A stretch of 64,000 nt of DNA from Phyto melanocephala (Eukaryota; Arthropoda; Insecta; Diptera; Rhinophoridae), in contig OW799236.1 of assembly GCA_941918925.1 (NCBI GenBank), forward strand, positions 73,188,465 through 73,252,464, read 5' to 3'. Positions within the stretch are counted from its first letter, which is position 1, and each line of letters begins with the position of its first letter. A program made the position numbers and the translations under genes. Positions 55,250 to 64,000 of this stretch are shown here, in pieces. The notes below the pieces were generated by a model. It saw only the letters and a list, made by a program, of their open reading frames with translations. It ran no database searches and was not told where the DNA came from.

Positions 55250-57482
55250 CCCTCTCAACCCCGAATTTTTTTGAGCGGTTCAAAAAAAATTTTTTTAAGA
55301 TACTTAAGTTTGTACATGCCTATTTATGAAATAAAAAAAATTTGAAATTCTACCTATCCTGGTTAAGGATATATAAAATGTTGCCTATAGGCAACATTGG
55401 GCAGTTGTGGGTAAACTTTAAACAAATGTAAAAGTAGGTTTGTTAACTCATTTATTGCATTGTTTTGATATTTTATGTGTGATACAATACAAAGCAATCT
55501 TTTTGTGGATTACAACATAAATGAACGCTGAATTTGCTGCATTTTGAACGTGGAAAACCTGTGTGACACATCCGGCATCGTCCGGTGATGAGGTTGATGA
55601 AATTGGTGATGATGGAGCATCTAGAGATGAAGGACCTGGTGATAAAGGCGAATCGTTCAGTATGGAGATATTTAAATTTGAAGAACGACCTCTTTTGCGT
55701 GGAATCGGCGTTACATTTGTTGCATTTATTAATTCGTTTGCAATGCTTAGCTGAAACGTAAGGAGAGGCATGTGTTTCTTCCCTCCAGTTGTATATATTA
55801 TGTCCCTTCTGTACAAAGGCCAGCTGTTGACTACCGATGAATTAATATAGTAATATATAATGCGCGTGTACCATTTATTGGAACGGTGGTTAATTTTATA
55901 TAGCTCCATCAACATATCAGCAAGATCAACTCCGCCCATATGTTTGTTGTAGTAATCAACTATAGCTGGACGAGGAATAGTGATATACGTTTTCGTTTTT
56001 TTAAACCATTTACCATTTTTTAAACATGTACTTATCGGATTTTTCCCTATGTAATTAGAAGCAAGTTGGACAATTTTGTTATCAAACCAGCGGAAAACTA
56101 TTAGATTGTGTCCGCTTTCGAATTTTAGATCGCTTGATCCTCGCCTTTGTTTTTGAAGTTCTTTTTCTGATTTAAGCTTACAATTTTTAATTCGTTTGCT
56201 CTTATTGTTCCGACAGCTAATATACCTCTTTTTTCAGAGCAATTAAAAGGCTTACGTAAACCAATTGTCAAAGAACAATTTGAAATTTTGATGTTCTGGA
56301 ATGTCTTTTGATAAGTGCACTACAATATCTGACGATATTCCTAATCCATAAGATGGACACGTTCCATCACCAACGTACATTGCAAAATCAAATACTATTC
56401 CTGAAACACCAGCTCTTGTAAACATCTTGAAACCCCATTTGTGGGGCTTCTTTGGCAAATATTGCTTCATGCTGCTATGACCTGTCAAATACATACATAA
56501 TTAACATATCTGCTTGATGGTATTCAAAGATTTTAAAAATTTCATTTTTGAAGCAATAATTTGTTCATCGATACTCTGATATTCCTCCTGTGGTATTTTG
56601 TTAAATTTTTGATTTAGTTTCGCTAGTAATGGACGTACTTTATGCACTTTGTCATTGCTTACATGTCCTTTTTCGGGTCGTTTTTCGATGTCATTGATGT
56701 GGAAGTACTGCTTCAATTTTTCAAACCGATTCCTGGAAAATTCATTTGCCACAGCTGGAAGTTTCAGCCCATGTCATTTTTATCTGTGGTATTTTTACTA
56801 CTCCCAAGTACATTAATACACCGATAAATTTCTTTATTTCAAAAGGTTCACATTTTAATTCGAAGCCATCTTTTTGCATTGCATATTTGTTAGTTTCATC
56901 ACAAATTTTTTGAATAATTTCATCATCAAAAAACTGGACAAAATAAGCTATTGGTTCTTTTATTTCATCACCAATGACTTCGTTTTTCCGGGTGGTATCG
57001 AACGAACTTATTGGAATACTTCTCCATCATAAATTAGCCAAATCAACTTTTTCCAACGTTTCTTGTACAACTTCCTCATAATCCATTTTACTAGTATCTT
57101 CATGTCCATCGTCAACAATCCTCTCAATCAAATCAGCTTCGTTTTCGTTTATGCTTTGTATTGTTTCCTCTATTACACCCTCCACAAATCCATCAATTTC
57201 GATGTCTTTATCTTCACATTCGTCAGCAGAATCATCCCAATCAAAATAAATAATTTTTTCAATTTCCAACTTGGTTAAACCCCTTGTACTCATTTCTAGT
57301 GAACAAAATATTCTTATATTAATCATGAACATAATGGACCAATGTTGCCTATGGGCAATCTTGTTTAAAAAAAAATACTAAGGGCAAGGCTAAAACAATT
57401 TTTTTTATTTTTGTTGTTTTATATCATTAACTTAACTGTTTTAAATAGTAAATTTTTTTTAATATATAAAGGACTGAAAGGG
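55250..57482 (-). mobile_element. piggyBac-like element with broken transposase
   Basis: Flanked by TTAA (55246-55249, 57483-57486). Ends CCCTCTCAACCCCG and complement of CCCTTTCAGTCC. Palindromes TTGCCTATAGGCAA (55380-55393) and TTGCCYAT-type (57344-57358) lie about 132-138 bp from each terminus. It encodes the pseudogene below. Confidence 0.9.
55467..57332 (-). pseudogene. piggyBac-type transposase (PGBD family)
   Basis: Acidic N-terminus from MSTRGLTKLEIEKIIYFDWD. A core segment follows (FDTTRKNEVIGDEIKEPIAY, FIGVLMYLGVVKIPQIKMTW, FSRNRFEKLKQYFHINDIEK, QYLPKKPHKWGFKMFTRAGV). The three expected catalytic Asp residues lie in SGIVFDFAMYVG, LFFDNWFT and MGGVDLADMLMELY. At the C-terminus a Cys-rich finger (CRMCHTG, CSKF, CCNPQKDCF) is readable in a shifted frame at 55570-55470. 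Lesions: TGA at 57027-57029, frameshift near 56760, an about 60-bp intrusion with a stop at 56501, stops just after the second Asp (56250), and a frameshift near 55560. Inactive, but all functional domains are recognisable. Confidence 0.92.
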
Positions 57483-57748
57483 TTAATATAAAAAAAATAA
57501 TGTAAACGCCACTACTACCATTGTCATTGTTGATTTAGTCATTTTGTATCAATATTTTGTATTGGCGCCCTAACTTATCATATGTTTTTTTTGGTTTTAA
57601 TGACAGAAAAAAAAACAAGTAAGAGCACTATATTCGACTGTGCCGAATCTTTTATACCCACCACCAATTTTGTGTACATTTAAAGCACAATATTTATTAT
57701 TTTGTTAATAATCTCTTTATAATAAAATATGTATCACTTTCTTTGTAG

Positions 57749-58322
57749 AGGGTGGTTAAATTTTAAGGGCCCATGTTGAAGGTGAACTACACCTAGTCTT
57801 TAAATTTGTTTTCTGCATTTCATTTGACATTTCTCAATCTCAAACTTACTCAATTTTATCCGTGGAAAGATACGCAAATGAGCAACGCTTTAAAGTTATT
57901 CAGGTTTTTTTTTTATAAATATGGGCGTTCAAATCAAAATGCATTTTGTGCAATTCGTAATTCTTTTGATCAACATTATTGTTCAAATTTGTCCACAATC
58001 AGGAGAATTGTAAAAAATGTTTAAATGTCTGCAAAACAGGTCTGTATAAAATTTTAGAAAATCTGTGAAAATCTGTGTTTTTTGCGATAGTGTGGCAAAA
58101 GAGCAGTCAACCTCGACTCATCATCATGCCCAACAATTGACCATCAACATTGTCATTGAAAATTTGAACCATCAGATAGAGGAGTGGCGCCAAGGATGGG
58201 GGGGCCATTTGGCCGATATTTTGTTAAATACATAATTGAACCATACACATATTATCATTACAAAAAGAAATAATAATAATTTTATTTAAATTCAGCATCG
58301 ACCCTTAAAATTTAACCACCCT
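57749..58322 (+). mobile_element. Mariner-derived passenger unit, copy 3
   Basis: AGGGTGGTTAAATTTTAAGG termini. FSAFHLTFLNLKLTQF and GRSNQNAFCAIRNSF words occur. Slightly shorter than copies 1 and 2 by an extra deletion around 58060. Confidence 0.8.
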
Positions 58323-58736
58323 TTATAACTTCGATATGCTTTGTAAATGTAGTCTTTCAATGAAAGTGGGCGTTAAAGTAGGCGTGTCAATAAAGTTTCT
58401 GCTAATAAATACAACTTAGATATTTCAATATAGTCCTTTATTTTCCTTAAAACTTTGTCAATAGAGAAATTACATGAATTTAAGATAAACCGTTATATGG
58501 GAGGTAGGCGTTAAAGTGGGCGTGTCACTTAAACCTTTTGGCACAACAATTACATTGGTTAGAAGGATATACGTATGTAGCAAATTTCATAATCATACCT
58601 CTAATTTTGTCGGTTTTATGAGCTTTTAAATTTCATTAACGGTAGATAACGTGAAAAGTTGGCGTTATAGTAGGCGTGTCAAAGTTATTTTTGCTAATGA
58701 GTACATCTAAGGTATTTAAATATAGTCCTTTATTAT

Positions 58737-59138
58737 CCCAGCAAAAAAAATTGGAAGTAGTGCAAAGCGAATTACATTTTCAAGACTTCTAAATCAATTG
58801 TGTAAAAGCATTCATTCTAATTGACTTCCTAAATGTGAAAAAATTTGTCATAATTGATGTGTTTAAAAATGAATGTAACATCATGCTAAATATCTTAAAC
58901 AATTCATGTAAACAAACAAATTCAACTCATGAAACATCCGATGCTTCTCATCAAATATGCATGAGTTCTAAATATGTACTTAGAATGGAGTGCAGTTCAT
59001 TAATGTATTCATGTAAACACATGATCTCCAATGACACGCTAATGTTAAAGTCATTAGTGTTTTCACCTAAATTTAATCACTTCGTCACCAGTTGAACCCC
59101 TGCAAATTCACTTTTTTGTCATAGATTTTTTTGCTAAG
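58737..59138. mobile_element. CCCAGCA-family element, complete copy
   Basis: Left CCCAGCAAAAAAAATTGG, right TTTTTTTGCTAAG. Comparison with the uninterrupted family B sequence TTTATTATTCCAAAATC (49138, 49430) shows an insertion with a 2-bp AT duplication. Non-coding. Confidence 0.75.
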
Positions 59139-60039
59139 ATTCCAAAATCTATATTAATAGAGAAATTATATGAATTTTGGGTAAAACGTTATATGGGAGG
59201 TGGGCGTAAAAATGGGCGTGGCACATTGATTTTCCGTTACAGAAAAGCCTTTCACCAAAACGCAAAGTGTGCAAAATTTCAGAGTCGTACATCCAATTTT
59301 GTTACTTTTATGACGTTTTTGTTTTTAAATATACCGAAAAATACACTGTGCGGTATAAATTTTTGTACATTTTGATCGATAACTCCTTTCCTAATGCATA
59401 GATTTAGATAATTTTTGGGGAAAAATATTGTTTTTACTCAGGAAATATATATTCGAAGTTTTATGAGTCTACGTTAATGCGTTTGGACACAATTCCATTC
59501 GATGTTCGAAGGACACGGTTTTTTCGACCTACTCTTGCTTTTCGAGCTATAATTCTCTACCTAATATTCCGATTTAGCCCATTTTCAATACCAAACAAAC
59601 CTTGTATATAAGAAAGATTCTGGCAAAATTTTAGCCCCCTAGCTTTTTCGGTGCGACCTCTATCGTGCTTTCAACAGACGGACGGACATGGCTAGATCGT
59701 CATCAAATCAAACCCTGATTCAGAATATATATACTTTATGGGGTCTAAAATGGATATTTCGATGTGTTACAAACGGAATGACAAAATGAATATACCCCCA
59801 CCATTTTTTTGGTGGCGGGTATAAAAAAAATAAAAAACCAAGGCATTTTGAAAATAGAACCAAAAATATCACTCTATTCAGCTGTCTACAACAACGTCAA
59901 ACCAAATATCATACATATTGGCGCAAAAGTCATCACCCTATCGGAAAAAACTAAAATTTTTACAAATTACCATAAATGTCAGTTGAATTTAAGAACGTGA
60001 AATAATTGTTTTGTTATTTTTTTGTGTAATACATAATTC

Positions 60040-60370
60040 GTTGGTGGTTTTGGCAAAGCGTGAATTTATACGTAGATTTTCGGTCGTCTGACATTAACAA
60101 GGCAAACACTACGGCGTTCAGAGTATTGGACAGCAAGAGATATGTTAAGTTGACCGCCAAGCGCGTATTACCTGCACTTAAGCCAACCTGAAACTCGTTG
60201 AAAATTATCTCATTTCCGTCTCTGGATACTTAAATAAGTATGAGCAGAATTATCGCTTTTGGAATAACGAAAATCCGCGCATACGCGAAAAGAAAATCCG
60301 TCACGAATGTTGAAGTTTTGGCAAAAGAGATAGAAAATTAAATCAATCGCTCCCGTATTATCATCTATTC
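60040..60370 (+). pseudogene. Mariner transposase relic, highly decayed
   Basis: GYLNKYEQNYRFWNNENPR at about 60225-60285 resembles the GYVNKQNYRFW block. Surrounding frames are full of stops. Confidence 0.55.
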
Positions 60371-61039
60371 TGTCAGCGGCTAATTAGTCGGTATAATTTG
60401 TTACTTAATGAAAAAAATATACATTAAATAAACACGGTAAAAAGCAAAACTAAAGTTTTCATTTATTAAAAAGATTATAGTCAAAGAACATCGGGTGCCA
60501 ACGTCTGCGTTAACTTGTAAATACTTACATATGTACATATATACATACATAGATTTTTCTACTAATTTTGATGTTTGTTGTAAAATATTTTCTCCGCTGA
60601 AGACCTTATGCAAAGTATATTACTTAATATATTAGGCAATATTTTTATTTATTGTCAACACTGTAAATGTTGTTACTAACTAATTGCAACAACAATGTAC
60701 ATATGTAGTTTTCGTGAATTTTTTTTCAACATTGATCAGTAGGTGAAGGTTGCAAAAGACAATTTTTTGTTCTATGGTGTTGTAGAGTTGGCTTTAAGGA
60801 TTATATAATTGTGTACAAAAAGATTACTCATTTTATTGATTGTAATATATTTAATACTATTTTTTTTAATGAACATTTAGAGTATTAGGTCATAGTTGAC
60901 GTCATTAAAATAAATTTTACCCGGGGTTTGTTGACCTATTTAATGTTATCTGAATATTAAAAAGTGACGTTTGCCCGGTAAATTGCATATGCATGCATAG
61001 CTTTATCTGTATTATGTAATTATGTATTTGCAAGAGTAG
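60371..61039. other. Intronic spacer
   Basis: No gene supported. Confidence 0.35.
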
Positions 61040-61475
61040 GTCATAAAAAATGTCTTTCTTACATCGAATAAAATGCGATTGCGTCTAAAAGCAACAATGC
61101 AGAGAGATACAATTTCGCAAGTATATATCTTGAGTAAAAAAAAGGTCTCTCCGAAAATAGCTTAAATCTACACATTACGAAAGGAGTTTTAGATCAAAAT
61201 GTACGAACATTTAGATCGCATAGTGTCTTTTTTGGTTTATTCGAAATTTTAAACGTAATAAAACTGACAATAGTAGACAAACGATTCTGAAATTTTGCAA
61301 ACATTGCTTTTTGATAAAAAAAATTTGTAGTAGCGGAAAATTAAGTTGACACGCCCACCTCCGATACAACGCTTTATCTTAGATTCATATAATTTAGCTA
61401 TAGACAAAGGATTCTGTATTAAAATATCAAAGTTGAGTTCATTTCCACTTCTCACATAATCTACTATTAATTTTT
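61040..61475 (-). mobile_element. Helentron-like family B fragment
   Basis: TACATCGAATAAAATGCGAT, GGAGTTTTAGATCAAAATGT, GACACGCCCACCTCC and CAACGCTTTATCTTAGATTC in family B order. No termini. Confidence 0.65.
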
Positions 61476-61559
61476 TTTTTTAATGAAAATAAGAAGTATT
61501 TATAATACTTTATAAAAAATTAAAATTTTTAAATAGTTTTAGCCATAATATCTTATACA

Positions 61560-61825
61560 CTGAATAAAATATATAATTATTATTTATTCAATACAAAATG
61601 TATAACTTTTTTTTTAAATAAATATATATTTGTTTCATCTTTAATATCATTTGACATGGAATTATATAATTTAAGTCCTTTATAAAATAGCGATCTTTGC
61701 ATATTTGTTGTTTGTGTCCTCTGTAGCCTGAAGTCGTTAACATTTCTTAGGTTGTATGGTTGAACATTTCCTACATAGTTTATATGTTCGGTTAGGTACT
61801 CGGTTGCATCTCTTTTCTTCATTTT
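61560..61825 (-). pseudogene. Jockey/CR1-type ORF2 C-terminal relic
   Basis: Open segment with NVQPYNLRNVNDFRLQRTQT, SLFYKGLKLYNSMSNDIKDE and LFKKKVIHFVLN, the typical C-terminal tail of Jockey/CR1-like polyproteins. 5'-truncated, no reverse transcriptase. Confidence 0.8.
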
Positions 61826-63586
61826 CTAAATAAAGTTTATAGTATTAATTTCCAGTCTTTGTTTTATATTTAATCATTTTAACATTTCTAACATTAAATT
61901 TATGAATGAAATTTAAAAGCTTATAAAAGCGAGATAATTAGATGTATGATAACTTTCTGTGGTGCATGGTTTTCGCAACGAAAAAAATTACATGTGTACA
62001 TATGTATGTATGTATGTTGTTATGGTATTTCTAAAGTTCGCATAAAGCTTTACATAATTTTTTTATTTTTTTTTACCTGCCTTAAATCGTAAATAAAATC
62101 AACATACCTATGTATGATAACCGTTTTTACGACTTATAGCTCATTTTTTTTCGTAATATTCCTGAATTTCTGAAAAAAGATAAGATGCAAAAAATGTTGC
62201 CCTAATAATTTTTTATGACATTTTGTTTAAATGTAACGGTTCTGCCTTGTGTTTTGAGAAATATATGCCCAAAAATCTGATACCGATAGGAAAACTGAAA
62301 GTAGATTTAAATTTAGCACGTTAAAATCTCTAATAGTTTACATATTTTTGTTTAAAGGCGAGAAAATTTTTTGTTTTTTGCAGACCAGTAACATTCTAAA
62401 ACCTCATACGGCTAGGATCTCGAACCAAAGATAAAAATTTCAGCTGAATAGCTTTATCGGTTTATGAAATCATGTGTAACCAACAAATACACTAAAGGTT
62501 TTTTTATAAGTAAGAATAGTTTTTAATGAATTTTTTTTTCTATGATATTGAAAAAATCCTACATGTAAAACTTATTTAAATTTTTTTATATAGGGAAATT
62601 TTATAGACCTTTTTTAATTTTTTTTTTAACAATTTTAAAGAAAAAAAATTTTCATAAATTCTCTTTCGAAAATTTTCAAGCTTTTACCTTGTAAAACAAA
62701 ATTTCTTATAAAATAGTACAAAACACTCTATCATACAATATGAATTTAGACTATACAAAATCAACAAACTAAAGGATATTATGAACAAGCATAAATCTAC
62801 AACTTGTATAGTGTACATACATATGTACATAAGAATCGAATACAGTATGTATGGAAGTAAGAATATTTATAAAAATAACATCAGAAAATAAGAAGAATCG
62901 AGCTGAAAAAAAATTTGTGCTAGAATGCAATGGAATTTTCATTGGAATGGAATGTAGTTTCATTCACCTTTTAATACATGCATACATATTTATGTTGCGC
63001 ACAAACACCAATAAATGTTATATATGTATATTATGTGCATACATATGTATGTATGTATGTAAATACTCGTGCATACACATAAATTGTTTATTATATGTCA
63101 GCTGCTTTATGTTGTTAAAAGCTGGTTGACTGGTTGTTTGGTGAATGAATGCGTGTGGTTGGATATGATGCTGACTGTTACAGCTAGTGTTTTCAACGCT
63201 GTTATTTTTAATGGGGATTGTGATGATAAAGCCGCCATAAAGGAATATGTATGATGATGTGTTGTACTCTCGTGCTACAAATATGTTGAGTTGGAATTTT
63301 TGTGTGTGGGCAACAATAAAGTTGAAAAAAATTCAGTTTCCTAAAAAATGTATGAAGGTACATATTTTAATTTATAAATACATACATACATGTGTATGTA
63401 CCTACTTAAAAAAAGCAAGTAAGAAGTACATAAAAAAACGTAGAAAAACCATCATGATTGCATATAAAACTTTTTAAGTGCAAATTTGTCACAAATGCAA
63501 GCGAATTCACATCAGGTGACAACATCCCTACAACAAGTACAAAAAGTACCGGAGAATTTCAAAAGACAAAACAACGATAAATAAGA
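61826..63586. other. Intronic spacer
   Basis: AT-rich, with ACATATGTATGTATGT microsatellites at 61990 and 63045. No gene or exon with convincing coding character is seen. Confidence 0.4.
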
Positions 63587-64000
63587 ACTTTTAGAAGCAA
63601 CTATATGTTCCTCAGATCTGTATATGGTATCAATCTCTTGGAAATATTCAGGAATAAATGGCTATTGATATACAGCACAATCGCCACATAACTTTCTGAG
63701 ATATGAGCAAAAAAAAAAACACGACCACCTCGTTTTTTTCACAATTACAACAACAACCTACATACATACTGGTTAAAGTAAACGTGGCATCGAATTCCAG
63801 CTGAGCCAAATTTTATATTATTTTTTAATATATTATTTATATTTTATTATTTTTTTTTATATATTTAAAAAAAAAAATTTTTTTTGTAATTTTTTTTTTA
63901 TTTTTAATATATTTTTTTTGTAATTTTTTTTTTTTTTTGGTATGTTTTTTACATGAATGTACGTATTTTATATGAGATCAATGGTGATACAAACAATTGT
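63587..64000 (-). mobile_element. Helentron-like family A2, cut by the window edge
   Basis: TTTTAGAAGCAACTATATGT, GATATGAGCAAAAAAAAAAC, GTGGCATCGAATTCCAGCTG, T-rich core, and GATCAATGGTGATACAAAC at the edge. Confidence 0.8.

Larger units (their letters stand above)
57616..59825 (+). mobile_element. Helentron-like family B copy with mariner and CCCAGCA insertions
   Basis: CAAGTAAGAGCACTATATTC, intact hairpin ATTCGACTGTGCCGAAT, mariner unit 57749-58322, tandem GTAGGCGTGTCAA blocks near 58378 and 58670, CCCAGCA element 58737-59138, and the GGTGGCGGGTATAAAA end. Confidence 0.85.

Noticed and set aside
62851..63477. Three overlapping short ORFs near the right end
   Set aside because: Low-complexity microsatellite codons, no conserved domain, no splice signals linking them to the exon at 37.5 kb.

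Overview
The window is AT-rich nuclear DNA from a fly. Evidence: ACATACATATGTATGT-type microsatellites, short GT-AG introns, and interspersed repeats resembling the DINE-1/Helentron elements of Diptera. A calyptrate fly is my best guess, not a proof. Almost all of the 64 kb is nested mobile DNA. Only two host-gene loci can be supported.

Host genes. (1) A complete three-exon WD40 gene at 32043-33086 (+), an ortholog of WDR83/MORG1. It is squeezed between repeats that end about 60 bp upstream of its start codon and begin about 15 bp after its stop codon. (2) A first coding exon at 37510-37598 (+), ending in a good splice donor, from a gene I do not recognise. No later exon was seen, so 37.6-64 kb may be one very large repeat-filled intron.

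Layout. 1-2.1 kb: 5' part of a non-LTR retrotransposon (LOA/R1-like), minus strand, with an open reading frame running off the left edge. 3.1-9.75 kb: fossil P-element-like (THAP) transposon, minus strand, bracketed by roughly 240-bp inverted repeats. It is split by three later insertions: a Helentron-like element, a hAT-type element and a mariner foldback. 11.3-12.4 kb: a second, internally deleted P-like element. 12.7-15.4 kb: small TIR elements, a hairpin and mariner relics. 15.4-17.15 kb: non-autonomous piggyBac-like element. 17.7-19.45 kb: Helentron-like family B copy carrying a mariner passenger. 19.6-20.5 kb: a MITE next to a 628-bp near-perfect hairpin. 20.6-21.3 kb: THAP relic. 21.4-27.16 kb: degraded Ty3/gypsy element whose 3' LTR is split by a tandem array with roughly 118-bp monomers plus a Helentron end. 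27.6-28.9 kb: second copy of the 12.7-kb element, with a MITE inside. 31.3-34.65 kb: WDR83 and flanking repeats, including a Jockey/CR1-type reverse transcriptase relic. 36.5-40 kb: first exon of the unknown gene, a fresh poly(A) retroposon and a Tc1/pogo-type MITE. 40-64 kb: many Helentron-like A and B copies, two hAT-type elements, a piggyBac transposase pseudogene (55.25-57.48 kb), MITEs and relics.

Working terms. Family A is a Helentron/DINE-1-like repeat. One end reads CAAGTAAGAGCGCTATATTC, contains the hairpin ATTCGGC-CGT-GCCGAAT, and is followed by an A/T homopolymer core. The other end closes with GAAGGGTATAAAA. Subtype A1 has CACTGTGTG before that end and A2 has CACCACAGGTG. Family B has the same first end but a (C)GGTGGCGGGTATAAAA terminus. 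No operons, CRISPR arrays, rRNA or tRNA genes were seen. All family assignments rest on reading motifs, without database searches.
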